From positions 16,813,181-16,877,180 of the forward strand of contig CAIIXF020000010.1 of the NCBI GenBank assembly GCA_903813345.2: a stretch of 64,000 nt of DNA. Reading direction: 5' to 3'. The notes below the pieces were generated by a model, which did no database searches, was not told where the DNA came from, and saw nothing but the letters and a program-made list of their open reading frames with translations. Source of the DNA: Owenia fusiformis. Lineage: Eukaryota > Annelida > Polychaeta > Sabellida > Oweniidae. The translations under genes and the position numbers were made by a program. This document shows positions 32,121 to 43,917 of this stretch, piece by piece; the first letter of the stretch is position 1; each line of letters starts with the position of its first letter.

Positions 32121-33072
32121 GATATTCTTCATTTTGAAATTGATTTCGTAAAACTAATAAATGACCCCTTGGGGATGAAAGGGTTAATATGTATTTTTGC
32201 ATTCACCAATAATACTTATGGAGTTGTGATTCTGAAAGCTCACACTCTCAATGGTGTATTGAAATCTTAGTGCAGATGAAGTTTTATTTGACCCTAGTTT
32301 TCACTACTATTAACACGGATTGAGATGCGTTTATAATTACGCACTTCAAAAAACGAACTGCGAAACGAAAATTATCGAAATACGCATCCGTAAACGTAAC
32401 GAGAAACGGATGCGGTTATGTTTTAGCTAATACCCCGTTGTGCGAAACCTTTCTATTAACAAAATTCCACAACGTGGAAAATGACGTAAAACTAATAACC
32501 CTTTTATGAGTCTTTTATGACTAACAAATATTGCATGATGGACATTCAAAAAACGACAAATAGGCCGCCGATGGCTTTAATATTCCCGCCACATAATACA
32601 CCCACCTTGCAAATCAATTTCAAAAATGGTTGCACGGTCGCTAGACCCCGAAGCTAAGTTCGATGAATTGCAACTAATCAACCAGCACGTCTCCCTGCGG
32701 TACTCATTCAATATCCCAAGCTTTAAATAAGAAAAAATCCTTCGTAGATATATACTTCCCATTCGGTTTTTGATTTCTCAATGGGTTTGAAATTGGAATA
32801 ATTGTCGAAAACATGAGAGTAAATCAAGTTTGTATTTTCAATTTCATGGCTGAAAGAGCTTTGTCTTCAAACTGATCCTGGACATTCTTTACTCTGTACT
32901 AGTTTGTCGCGCCCAATGATGAGACTTTCCCGTCTTTCTAAGCCCGCCATAACCAATTAATGCAAGGAGGATTGGAAGCCAGTGTTCCAACTTCAATAGA
33001 TTTTTATGATCTGAGGTAAGAAAGATCTTATCAGTAGGACGGCAAACTCCCGAGCCGAGAAGATTTATCTTT
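32121..33072. other. Intergenic DNA
   Basis: No gene was recognised. A local inverted pair 'gcatccgt' / 'acggatgc' lies near 32385-32415 in a CpG-containing stretch. Confidence 0.35.
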
Positions 33073-33235
33073 CAGGTCCGTAGGTGGGGGAGGGGGTTTG
33101 CTGGCCAAAAAGTCTTTCAAAAATCATGCAGTTTTTCAATTTTCAAGTGATTTTGGCCAAAGTTATAAAAAAATGTAAACCTCCCCTGGATTTTTTAAAG
33201 TGAACACCCCTTGGCAAAAGCCGGCTACGGGCTTA
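33073..33235 (-). mobile_element. Diverged copy of the G-rich 195-bp element
   Basis: In reverse complement it follows the order of 19070-19264: 'gcccgtagcc', 'ccaaggggtgttcac', 'aaactgcatgattttt', 'tttggccag', then a C-rich end. Ends are diverged and no target duplication was found, so it is older than the 19-kb copy. Confidence 0.6.
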
Positions 33236-33251
33236 AGCCTAATCACATTAC

Positions 33252-33385
33252 GATAATTATCTTTATGATAGAAGCACCAAAATTGGTACAAGGGTAACTG
33301 AAGGCAATTGAAAAAATTTATTTGCTCGAGGCAGCAAGTGATCCGGAGCCTCGTCCCGAAAAAAGCCAAGATGGCCGCCAATACA
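33252..33385 (+). repeat. Left inverted repeat of the CXC-encoding element
   Basis: Pairs with 41973-42107. The GC-rich core 'agtgatccggagcctcgt' is identical in both. Confidence 0.7.
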
Positions 33386-33736
33386 TATAGATTTTTAAGA
33401 AATTTGAATTATCGTTGAATTAATGTTGTATTTTAGCTCTAAACCAATTGTATTTACTTTAGAGTATGTTGCTTGTGATACAGGAACTACTTAACAATAT
33501 ATTTAACTATTAAAATGGGTGTTCAGCAAGGCTAAGTATTAAGCCATGTACTATTTTATAAGCACTTATTTGAGTTACTCATAATTATACGTATCAATAT
33601 TTGAGTCATACATATGATTGACAATAAATGCTGGACAGACTCTGCATTGAAGGGATCGTAAATGTATGATCTTAAAAATAAAGTTTAAATACTATTGTGT
33701 GTTTGTTTATTGTATTTATCATGTTACAAAATCACA

Positions 33737-34480
33737 ATAGACCAAGCCCATCAGCAAAATAATGCTCTGCAAAAGGGTTCTAGTGGGGCTATAGGAATAA
33801 CAGAGACCCCTAATGCACTGAAACGATGGACAATAGGTGGTCCTGCAATATCCCAGATCATCAAAGAATTTGAAAAAGTCGACTCAAGTATAGGAGACAT
33901 GAAAGCCAAAGAAGACTTTAACCGCCATGAGCAAACACATCACATGTCAGACAAGAAACAATGACCTTGATGACTTTTTCATGCATGAGTATCCACATTC
34001 ACTGGTAAAGTATGGTGTTATCAGAAATGGTGACAAATCAGAGTTACTTGACTGCATGGAGGATATTGTCACGCGGGAAAAAGATAGGCAGTTCGTTGAT
34101 GCTGAAATAATAGATGGTGCATGTTCAATACACCTTCTAAAACCAACTACAGCAAAGACCTTTGAGGATTATGCCACTGATGTTTTCCTTCCCTACACTT
34201 AAGGTCAGCTGCAACATGTTGATTGCCTTGATACCATTTGGGATGAGTACCTGACAAGGAGCCTGAAGACAATGACGAGACAGAAGCGTGGGAAAAGTGA
34301 CAGAAAGATGTCATATTTTGGTAACACTGTGCTCAAAAACTGATAGTCTTACTTGAGAGATGACTCCAACAAGCAAGAGTTGTTTGGCATTTTAGCTTAC
34401 AAACTATCAAGTCTTCCAATACAAATAAACAGATTGTGACCACCGTTGGTGAGAAGATGATTTGCAATCCTGCAATTAGT
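33737..34480 (+). pseudogene. N-terminal and middle piece of the CXC-domain protein
   Basis: The order of conserved phrases is that of a large family of uncharacterised invertebrate proteins that I recall from cnidarian, mollusc and lancelet genomes: AHQQNNALQKG, ETPNALKRWTIGGP, HEQT, CQTRNNDLDDFF, FVDAEIIDGA, TFEDYATDVFLPY, QLQHVDCLDTIWDEYLTRSLK, RQKRGK, and finally LRDDSNKQELFGILA near 34360. About 80 residues seem deleted between HEQT (~33930) and CQTRN (~33947), producing a frame change there. A stop follows the FLPY motif at 34199-34201, and more lie beyond. Text is lost into the inverted-repeat element that begins at 34493. In complete relatives a 5'-nuclease-like (XPG/PIN-type) region would follow; it is absent here. 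Confidence 0.6.
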
Positions 34481-34594
34481 ATTCCAAAAGTAACAAGACT
34501 CCCGGGCTTCGTTTTCGCTAAGATATTTTTATTTCTCGATATTACACCACTTATAAGTCAAGTTGTGGACAATACTTTGGCTCAAAGTTAAGGA

Positions 34595-34745
34595 AGATAG
34601 TCTAGTTTGAGAATATACATGCGGTTTTACGTTTGGTATATTAACGAAGACGCAATTCACATATTTAGTCCCTCGCTTTTGTTATGTACGATCTTCATGA
34701 ATATTGCCAATGTGACGTTGACGAAGACACTTTGTTACGTTGACG
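34595..34745 (+). repeat. Direct repeat, copy 1
   Basis: Shares 'gtctagtttgagaatat', 'tttagtccctcgcttttgtt' and 'ttacgttgacgaa' with 35470-35625, about 875 bases downstream. The two are similar but not identical. Confidence 0.6.
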
Positions 34746-34984
34746 AATGGAAATGTTGATCTTTGGAATGTCATTGGGTACCGAAAGCTCCAGATCCAGG
34801 CTCATAGATCTGTGGCATGTGCCCGGGGCATTTGTAAAGCTGAAGCTGAGATAATGAATCAAAATCTTGTAATTATTCTCATATATATTCTTATAATATG
34901 TGCATTCCATTCCATTACAATCTTGATAAAAAACTGACATCCTATTCACAATTCAATTCATTAGATGCTCAAATAACTGTGGAT

Positions 34985-35060
34985 TATCTGATAGCGTTAT
35001 TGGTAGAGCGTTGACTTGGCCTGGGGACTTCCTGTTATGCACGGGTTCGAAACGTGGGGA
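34985..35060 (+). repeat. tRNA-like segment, possible SINE head
   Basis: An A-box-like 'tagcgttattggtagagcg' is followed about 45 bases later by a B-box-like 'gggttcgaaacgt'. The spacing suits a tRNA-derived RNA polymerase III promoter, but no clean cloverleaf acceptor stem forms, so a SINE head is likelier than a functional tRNA. Confidence 0.35.
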
Positions 35061-35469
35061 AGCATTTTAATTTCTCAGGATCATGAGATCCAATCATCAG
35101 CAGTTGTGGAAATGCGAAGATATTTTCTTTATAATCCAATTTCTTCCCTCTCTCACATAACAAAAGTCGATTTGCTCTGTGTAATTTATTGTTTACAATA
35201 AACAGAAAGATTCACCCCCACTTCACCGCTTATGAAATTAACAAATTATATTATTGAATAAAAAATAATTCACGCTTAGCTAGTCAAAACAGAACACTCA
35301 CTTATACTAGATAAAATTGAACCCAATGAATGTTGCTTTTTTCGAAAGACTAAACGTATAAGTTCATATTTGAGTAACTTCCAATATCATTCAGGGAATA
35401 TTAACAAGCTACGTGCTATTGAACGCATATCAATTTTTAAGTGTTGTATTGCTGTAGGGGTGACACACT

Positions 35470-35625
35470 ATACTAATGGTCTAGTTTGAGAATATGCAGG
35501 CGGTTCTATGTTTGATATATAAACGAATATGCAATTGACATATTTAGTCCCTCGCTTTTGTTACGTTGACATCAGATCAATGTTACGTTGACGAACGTGT
35601 GACTTGGAGCTGTTGTTACGTTGAC
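35470..35625 (+). repeat. Direct repeat, copy 2
   Basis: Partner of 34595-34745. The 'gttacgttgacgaa' word is multiplied within it, about three times near 35550-35630. Confidence 0.6.
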
Positions 35626-36675
35626 GAACCATATTAACATTGGCGTATATAGAGCAACAATCATGAATACATAGTTCAGCTGTTTCGGAGAGTCCTGGAA
35701 GTCCTAAAATCACGAGGGTTAGGCACTGAGCGTTCAGAGACTGCAACTCGACGAGAAATGAGGAGAAATGATATATACAGATCCCATCATTTTGGTGTGA
35801 AATGCAGTAAGGTTAAAAGTTGGCAAAATGAGGGACATCGAATACAAATTGATTCGAACTTGTACTCAAACCATTTTACTCGATTTAGTTATGCCATCTT
35901 ATCGTATGAAGGCCGCGCATTATGATAGTGAACCATCAACAATTTCAAAAGTTCATTTTATCATGAGATTGGTGATATAAAGTCAGCACATGTCTGTTTT
36001 CGCGGCAAAACTGATTTCAACCGAGCAGAAATTTTACGTCACGTGACAATGACGTGTGTGATTGAAACATTTTAATCAATTCCTTGTATATGTTATGAAT
36101 GATATTGCAGTGCTCTTTCCACAAGAAATTCTTTTCGTGAAGTTCAATCAATTAACAATGTTTATTTTGCTCTTGAAATGCGTTCGAATGTTGAATTAAT
36201 ATATTTCTTCTTTGGTTCAGCCTTCGTAATAGTTTGCAACAACAACTTTTCGATTTAATTAGCGCCAGAATAACTTTGCACATAGTACATCAAAACTGTC
36301 ATGGTCAGATGACCTCAAAAAGTACGCAAAAATAACAACATTTCAGAGGCATTTAAGAGGTTATAACAGTCTTGTCTTAATAACTCTTTTTGTGGGTAAA
36401 TATCACAAGCTTTGTAGTCAAAATAACAAAATGGAGTTTTTGTGCTAAAAACAAGATAACAGGAGATTCTTAAATTGGTTTTAGTACAACTTTAAACTTA
36501 AGGACGGACCAACGGACGGACGCCTGGTCGATCCCATAGGCTCACTGTGTGAGCCAAAAATAGAGAGAATATGCAGCGATTACACAGTTTCGTTTTTTGT
36601 CTCCACCCAAAGTGATATACAGGCTCCACATTTTTGTTGACGATGTTTGAAATATTTTGGTTGACAATCGCCTTT

Positions 36676-36790
36676 TGCATAGCATAGCATAGCATGGCAT
36701 GGCATGGCATGGCATGGCATAGCATAGCATAGCATAGCATAGCATAGCAAAGCATAACATAGCATTTTATTGCACTGCATTTTATTGCAT
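36676..36790. repeat. AGCAT/GGCAT pentanucleotide microsatellite
   Basis: About 20 consecutive 5-base units, AGCAT at the flanks and GGCAT in the middle, then a diverged GCATT-type tail. The Met-Leu-Cys-Tyr-Ala frames on the minus strand are translations of this repeat. Confidence 0.9.
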
Positions 36791-36942
36791 TATATTGCAC
36801 TGCATTGTATTGCATCGTATTCCGTATTTACCATTTCAGTTACAGTTTTATTACATAAAATGTTATTTATAAGATTATAATTTTCAAACATTGAAAAATG
36901 TTTTATACAATATCACTTAAAAGATATGAATTTAAAAAAAAT

Positions 36943-37200
36943 CAAACAGGTACATTTCTGAAAATTTCCGATATATTTAGCGGTTTAAAACTATAAAAAC
37001 CTATATTGAGCCCCATGTTAATTTATTATAATCATGTTATTGTAACATACTAGGAGAATTGACATGATAACTTTAAAACTGTATTGCGTGGGGTCTTGAA
37101 GATTGATAGATTAACATGGGGCTCAATATTGGTCTTTTATCGTTTTTAAGGGCTAAATAATTAAAAATAAGAAATTTTCAGAAATGTACCTGTTTGATTC
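36943..37200. repeat. Inverted repeat with ~80-bp arms
   Basis: 'aaacaggtacatttctgaaa' at the left pairs with its complement near 37177-37200, and 'ttgagccccatgttaat' pairs with 'attaacatggggctcaa' near 37110. The 'gggctcaa' wording recurs in altered form near 38200. Confidence 0.65.
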
Positions 37201-37242
37201 TTTTAAAATCAATATATTAACTATAGAAATCTGCAATACTAG

Positions 37243-37960
37243 AAAAGATCCATGTGCAGTATGGCAAGTGATTTTAGACAGTCATATCTTTCACCATGAG
37301 TACTATCTGGCCACAAAACAATGGTTTTTATTAAAATAACAGGGTTTCTTTCAAGTGAAGACCCCATGATAGTAAAATGTCAATCCAACTCCCTGAAAAA
37401 TAATGAATTAGGGCCCCACCCTGGCACTTTTTAAAAAATGTTAAGCTTATTTTCTAAAAAGAGGATCTTGCTGCTTTTCTCAATTTATACATATCAAAAG
37501 TTTCTTCTACACTACATGAACCATTTCTGAAAGTGGATGAATATTGAAATGTGTTAAAGTTAAAAAACACGTATCCCATGTTATTTTCTCATAGGAAAAA
37601 CTCGTGCTATTCATTGTTTTCAGCATCATTTTGGTCATCGAAAACTGATATCTTCAAAACTAGACTTTCAATACAATTATATTTTTGAAGATGTTTTAGA
37701 CCCCTTGTTGAATAATCTCTTCATGCAATGAAAATCAGAAAAGGGAGATCCTCTTTTGAGTAAATAGGTTCAATATGTTGACATGGGGTCCCTATTCATA
37801 ATTTTTCGAATTGTTCGATTGATATTTTTATCATCATGGGTACTTCACTTGAAAGGAAACATATTGTTTTAATGAAGAACACTGTATTTATGCCCAGAAA
37901 GTACTCATGGTGAAAGATATGACCGTCTAAAATCACTTGCCATACTGCACGTGGTCTTTT
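37243..37960. repeat. Foldback repeat related to the satellite spacer
   Basis: 37243-37420 and 37778-37960 are diverged reverse complements ('agtatggcaagtgattttag', 'actcatggtgaaagatatga'). The right arm is closely matched by 59803-59952, so this module is dispersed. Confidence 0.65.
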
Positions 37961-38504
37961 CACTGTGGAATTTTTGAGAAAAAGACACTTTAGTAAAGCC
38001 ATATTGATAGCCATTTATAATGGCAGCCAATGGGGGAATTTCCAAAATTCAAACGCAAATATCTTTGGAACTAGGTAAGAGAAAAAAATTAACCCTTCTT
38101 ATTTTGAAGATAATCATGTTATTGTAACATTCTGAAAATATGGGCTTCATTAATCTAAAACTGTTCTGCAGGGGATCTTTTGAAGATTGATAAATTAACA
38201 TGGAGCTCAATGTAAATGTCCAAAATTTTCAAGGCCTGCTATTATCAAATGTGGCCACTTTTCAACACCACTTAGATATCAAAAATATATGTATTAGTGA
38301 TACTTATGTCAAAAAATGGTGCAATATATATAGCATGTGCAATTCTAGGGCTTTATTGCCGTAATTGACTTCTCTACATCTTCTTTAACTTTGAGCCAAA
38401 TTATTGTCCACAACTTGACTTATAAATGGTGTAAAATCGAGAAATAAAAATATCTTACCGAAAACAAAGCCCGGAAGTTCTTCCATCTTGTTTCCAGGAA
38501 ACGC

Positions 38505-39285
38505 CCATTCGGATACTCATAGCATCTTTCTGTTTCACCTGAAACATCTCAGGACTGAGAAGAAATGAGATGTCATGGTTTATCATGATGGGATTCGACT
38601 CGCATGCCTCATCCTCTGATCACAGGGCTTCAAAATCCAGAAAACTTCTTTGTTTTACCAAAGAAGGCGGTGCGGATTCTGAACACCTACTTAGGAGGAT
38701 GCGCCTTCGACTCTTTCTCAAGGTTTGGGCCCTAATTTTCTTCGTGCAAGCGCAGAAATATATTGGACCCCTCCCTTATCATCCTGGTGTTTCGTTAATA
38801 ACACCCTTGTAATAACAATGCGAAGTTACTCAAGCATGATAAAAAGTGTATGTGTGGATGGGGGAGGTTTGACCCCCCTTACCAAAAGCTGGGGCATGTA
38901 TACCTTTATACTCAACCGGCCAAGTATTAACAGTACAAAAGGGAGAACCAATCCATCAGGTCCATAATTCTACACGTTCACGTACAAGTTAAAAAACGTG
39001 TATCTTAACCTTCCTTTTATATAGAAAATACGCCTTTATACCAGCGACACACTTTCACAGGTGCATTACACATTAAGCATTGTATTTAACAGCAGATATT
39101 ACAACAGGCACAGTTGCACAAGTTTTATGACCCCAATTGAATGAAATATGAGCTGGGATGAAAGATCTCAAAAATCCTCAATTTTGGGCTCTCCTGGATC
39201 GCCAAATCAAGCTCATTATATCATAGCATCTCCAGATCTCAGGGCTGAGAAGATTTGAAATGTCATGGTTTATCACGATGGCTTT
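38505..39285 (+). repeat. Dispersed repeat, partner of 2690-3085
   Basis: 39062-39285 is the reverse complement of 2690-2935. 38515-38620 carries 'atctttctgtttcacctg' and 'gagatgtcatggtttatcat', the same modules as near 2735 and 3030. 39286-40850 holds no recognised gene. Confidence 0.55.
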
Positions 39286-40975
39286 CTTCGAGAATATATA
39301 ATACGTGTCCGGGAATGCGGGGTGTCACATTTATTGCAACACACCTTGCAACAATGTCTTATGAGGGTAATTTCTTATATTGAGTTTATCATCTATCGAA
39401 ATTAAATACTTGTAGCGACAAAAAGCAAATTTGTTTGTGACATATTATAAAGAAAAAATATTTACACCATGGTATTCTTAGTAGACTGTTCAATTTGGAA
39501 TTTCGAAGCTTAGCCAAACATCAGCTTTCGAACATAAAGAAGTGTATACACTGGCAGGCGAAATGGTTGAAATGAAAATGATTTCTGAACTTAAAAGTAG
39601 GTCAGCGAAATTGATTGAAATGCTTGAAACGACGAAACTACAATCGCAAGTAGCGAAACAGTAACTTGAAAGAAAAACGTGCGTGTTCGTTTTTCTTTTC
39701 AATCGTGTCGACTGAAACGTTTGAAATGATCGAAATGACGTAAGCATTGAAAAGCCGGAAATGATGCATGCATTGAAATGGTTGAACTGATCTAGGATGA
39801 AGAAATTTCATCCTCAAATTGATTGAAACGATTGAAACGCAATTTACAGTGTGTATATCTAATTCACCTATTACAATACAACAATTCTTGTTTGTTTTAT
39901 TTGTTGCTTTGATAGTAATGGTATTGCTATACAACTCAGATTCAAGTATGATCCATCAAATAATATTTATTCATTTTCCTGGATTATCACTCTGTATAAC
40001 AGTCTGCACAATTCACAGTTGAGTTGAGAAAAGACCCAATCTGAAACCAGTAATCCATCTCCATAAAGCGTCTGCCCGCAAGTCAGCATTAAATACCACT
40101 GCAGCTATAGAGGAGCTAGGTCTAGAGGTCTAAGATCATATACGATACTCTTCTGATCATGCAATATCTAGTAGTTTTAATCAGCGCGGTAAGACCTTTA
40201 AAGATGACAATGACCTTCTTCAATTGCAAGTTGTCCAATCGACGCTGCGATTCACTCATGTGTTTGAGTCATGGATACAGAGTTCTACTCTTGTACTGAC
40301 CAAAGAAGAGTCTACTTTTCAAAGTAGAGGATACATTACAATATCAAATGATGCAAATTTAATTCCCTCCAGTTGTTGCATTTCAACGTTGACATGGAAT
40401 GTATAAAGTCTCAGTAACTGCGTGTAATGTTGCCCCGGGTATTGTGATATAATGTTACCAAAGCAACCATAACTCTACCTAAGTTACATGATTTTTGTCG
40501 AAACTTTGCAATTTTAGGTACAATATATGAAGGTACATTATGTAAAATTTTGAAGACAATTGGTGCATAATAAACAAAATACCAGCACTAGTCCTGTTAC
40601 TTACTGAACACCCTGTATGACACCATTTCTGGCAATGTCTGGAGGTGGTAAAAAACTAAAATGAATCTGATATACACATAATCACAAGTGAATCATCTAT
40701 AAATACATCACTCTCCTTTTAATAATGAGAATTCTCGATTTTGATTTATAATAAAAGTGTTCAATTCAACAGGTGTATTTGGATTTGTGAAATGCAACCT
40801 AGGCCTGTAAAGGTAAAATACATTCTTTATAAGTTGCCCTAGTCATTCCACAGTTCCATGTGTTATTTTGTGGAGCCCTTGTCTTGCCACATCACACGTG
40901 GAAATGACTTTGACAAACCTGCAAAAAGTAAAATCGTCGGGAGCGTGAAATTGGTTATTTTGAATGCCACCTCTT

Positions 40976-41548
40976 GTATTTTTCATCTACCTCTTGTACA
41001 CAAAGTTACTGAAACCACTTACATTGTCATTCTTTGGCCATGGAAAAAACAATGTTCGACAGTATGGAACAAATATCCAGAAGTAACAGAAGCATCCCTC
41101 GTTTTAAAACAAAGCCCAAACCACATCGCAGAAGAAGCTCTATTGGAACAGGACAAGTTCAACAACTGATATTAACTCAACCAGAAAATAAATTTTCACT
41201 TCGAAAGGTAGACACATCGACAAGATATCTTCGACTAAGGCAGCTCTGGAGCAGCATATTGGGAGATCGGCCTACACAAGAGGGATTGTTTGGGGCCAAA
41301 TACTGGATCCTCGCCCAAGTGGTGACCAGAATATTTTGAAGTTTGGTTGGGGGGAGGACGACGGTGATCATGTGATTCCACTATGGTCTACTCTTCAGCA
41401 AGCATCAATAGCACGCAGAGAACTCATAAAGTGTCAATGCAGCAAGGGGTGTCGTCCTCAATACTGTCCATGTAAAAAGGCTGTCTGGGCAAAATGTACA
41501 GACCTTTGTAAGTGCAGTGGGCTTTGCACTTTGGAGCAAACTGATTAG
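40976..41548 (+). pseudogene. C-terminal piece of the CXC-domain protein
   Basis: The text starts with a degenerate VHKVTET.. W.KK..STVWNKYPEVTEA stretch, equivalent to the 'F-H-A-T-G-C-D-T ... GKGKK ... W' region of relatives. It continues, after stops and at least one frame change around 41168-41200, with SKGRHIDKI, STKAALEQHIGRSAYTRGI and WGQILDPR. It ends in RRELIKCQCSKGC and a CxCxKxC..PCKKA...C...CKCSGLC cluster, a tesmin/TSO1-like CXC domain that in known proteins binds DNA with zinc. The final 40 codons are the best kept. Together with 33737-34480 it forms the two ends of one decayed gene. Confidence 0.65.
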
Positions 41549-41972
41549 AGAGAGTAGCGATAAAGGACAAAATCTTTGAGATTTGAGATGGTGATCAAAA
41601 ATGAAAAACCACCATTGACATTTTCGCATTGTAGCACCATCTTGTATATGGAACTGTAACTATAACCCCCTTATTTTGTATATGTGGCTGTATATATCCT
41701 CTTGTACAAGTTGTGCAGCAGAAGTAATATATCTTATTATCCAATATTTTGTAAGTATTCAGTATTGGTTACCAATTTCTGATGAATATATGTCATTTAT
41801 AAACGTAATAATACAGGTCATAATACTGAACCCTTTTTACGCCGTTTTACATTTTAAACTTGAGTTAAATATCAGTTCATCAATAAAGATTCATTTCAAA
41901 GATATTTCTTTTCAGTTTCCGTTAATTTGTAAGAGGATTTTGAGATTTTAGTAGAAATCTGCAAAATCGCAA

Positions 41973-42107
41973 ATAGGCTAGACTGGCGGCCATTTTAATG
42001 TTTTCCAAAACGAGGCTCCGGATCACTTGCTGCCTCGAGCCATTTTTTAAATACAATCAGCTACACTTGTACCAATTCTGGTGCTTCTATCATAAAAAGA
42101 ATTATTG
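41973..42107 (-). repeat. Right inverted repeat of the CXC-encoding element
   Basis: Reverse complement of 33252-33385; it lies about 425 bases after the end of the CXC coding piece. Nothing was recognised from 42108 to 42930. Confidence 0.7.
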
Positions 42108-42929
42108 AGAGGGTTTTTCAAGTCATTCAGCCTAACTTCCTCGTATTGATAATAGTGTGAATCGTATAGGCCTTTCAAGAAGAATGTCATGGTTCCCTTG
42201 GTTTTGCCAGATTATCCTAAAATTCAAAGATCATATACTGAGACAGATAGAGTCAGAACTGTTGGGCTTGATTATGCATGATTTGAAATGTTGAACGCAA
42301 GAGTATTGTGAACCGTTTGTAACTTTTTTCGAAACTCATCTCTTCTCTTTGTTGCCCCTTTAAAGTGTAAATCCGCTAGTTGAAATGGCTGCTAAATTTT
42401 AAAAATCTGTAAATTACCATTTTTACTAATATATGGATCTCAAGTATTATTCGAACATTAGAACAACATTAGTCCAAGAAAAGATTTTTAAAGGGTTTGG
42501 GGTGTCAAACATTTTTGTACATATTAACTTTCATTAAAGCAAGTAAAATTAAATATCTCTCTCCTGAACTTTACACAACAAAATGACAGGCACGTTCAAT
42601 GATAATATGGATTTATAGTATCATTAGTTCCCACTGCAGATTTTTACAAGCCCATATATTACCAGCTCAAAAGCATATAAGCCACCCTTAATTGGTGGAG
42701 AGTAAGAGACAAGATCATAAAACTGATACGATATGATTACTATTAAATATGAACTTCTTATTCTCTCCGGACAATATATAGCCCTGGACGTTCATTTATT
42801 TAGGAGCATCATTCTTTTATAAATGCCCAGCTTGATCGATCAAGAACGGATGTCAAAAGTCTTTACTATGTAGTTGGTAAATGCTCAAAAGTCGATATGT
42901 CCAATGCTTCAGTCGCATTTAATTTACGG

Positions 42930-43050
42930 CAACCGTACGGCGGCCGTAGCTTCCCGAATTCGAGAAAAATATCCAACATAAAATATAAGGATAAGCAGTG
43001 CGATGCAATTTTCTATATCGATTTTGTGAAGCTACGGCCGCCGTACGCCC
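42930..43050. repeat. GC-rich hairpin (ACGGCGGCCGTAGC)
   Basis: 'cgtacggcggccgtagcttc' at the left pairs with 'gaagctacggccgccgtacg' at 43027-43047. The 111-residue plus frame over 42897-43232 is built across it and has no other support. Confidence 0.6.
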
Positions 43051-43567
43051 GCCGTAGAGCAAATGTAACTGTGGTTTATAAACGAAGTTATACATTTATG
43101 TGTCGTAAATCAAAATGTGGTATGATGCATGGTAAATTAGAAGTTAGTGTGGATCAAAATGGCGTGTCAAAGTTAATGATTAAGAAGCCGAAAACTATGT
43201 TTGGACATTCTCAAGATGGAGGTACAGAATAGTAGAATTAATCCCCTGTTATCAAAAATGCATTGAAGTTCGAAAACAGCCTTCATCTGGTAATTTATCC
43301 TAATGTTGACATAAATTGCCAACACTTCATAACAACTTCTATTTTTTATCTAATTATACACTTTTGGTTTTCAACTTCTAATTCTAGATTGAATCATGGC
43401 CCTTTTGGGCATTGTATGGTTTTGTCAAGGGAAAAACATCCTTCAAAATGTTTATAAATCGCAAAGGAGGGGGGAAAGTATCGCAGCAGACTTCAGACAG
43501 TCATATGTTAGATATTGGCTATTTTCCGAGGATTTAAACAGGTACATATGTTAGGCCAATGCATTAC

Positions 43568-43917
43568 CTCCTGGAGAAGCACTCATAGAGATGATAAAAT
43601 AATTCCGACTTTGAGACAGAGAAGATGCAAACAACCCACCCACATGTTTTTCTGACATTTTGTCCTGGTTTTCAACCCCTTCTTTTTCAATTTTTGTTGC
43701 ATCAATATGCTGCGTTTGGACACACAATTAACTCCTTTAAAGGAATAAGTAGTTCCTCCAGGGTTTCAAAGATATCCGATTATGGATAACCAAAATTAAC
43801 TGAAAGCAATGGAACATTTCAGAAAAAACATGTGGGTGGGTTGTTTGGATCTCCCCTGTCTCAAAGTCGAAATTATTTTATCATCTCTATGAGTGCTTTT
43901 CTTGGAGATAATAGAGA
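43568..43917. mobile_element. 350-bp palindromic element
   Basis: Arms of about 95 bases: 'agcactcatagagatgataa', 'aattccgactttgagaca', 'aacccacccacatgtttttc' and complements. It interrupts the left arm of the surrounding element, whose right arm is continuous at this point, so it is the younger insertion. Confidence 0.75.

Larger units (their letters stand above)
34493..38491. mobile_element. 4-kb element with ~105-bp terminal inverted repeats, inserted in the CXC gene
   Basis: 34493-34602 and 38380-38491 are reverse complements sharing 'aagatatttttatttctcga', 'tataagtcaagttgtggaca' and 'tttggctcaaagttaa'. The left end falls directly after decayed coding text of the CXC protein. The interior has no transposase that I recognise; it holds direct repeats (34595-34745, 35470-35625), a tRNA-like segment, an AGCAT microsatellite and further inverted repeats. 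It may be a non-autonomous foldback, or a nested composite. Confidence 0.6.
33252..42107 (+). mobile_element. Remains of a large inverted-repeat transposon encoding a CXC-domain protein
   Basis: About 130 bases at 33252-33385 are the reverse complement of 41973-42107, with shared blocks 'atgatagaagcacca', 'tcgaggcagcaagtgatccg' and 'atggccgcca'. Between them, on the plus strand, lie two pieces of one protein: N-terminal/middle at 33737-34480 and C-terminal at 40976-41548, in the expected order. The intervening ~6.5 kb is filled by later elements (34493-38491 and 38505-39285). Element ends inside a transposon-like protein support a single ~2.3-kb ancestral element now stretched to 8.9 kb. No target duplication was seen at the edges, so the true termini may lie slightly outside. 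I cannot assign a named superfamily. Confidence 0.5.

Noticed and set aside
34985-35060. Functional tRNA gene
   Set aside because: A- and B-box-like words are present, but no acceptor stem or proper anticodon arm can be folded by eye; kept only as a SINE-like segment.
34595-35625. LTR retroelement bounded by the two direct repeats
   Set aside because: The 875-base distance leaves no room for coding regions, no gag or reverse transcriptase text is present between them, and no terminal dinucleotide or primer-site pattern is evident.
36498-36815. Minus-strand frames rich in Met-Leu-Cys-Tyr-Ala
   Set aside because: They are straight translations of the AGCAT/GGCAT microsatellite; all three frames show the same periodic residues.
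42897-43232. 111-residue plus-strand frame
   Set aside because: It is built over a GC-rich hairpin, and its Arg-Pro-Pro-Tyr type words come from the palindromic arms. No known family was recognised.
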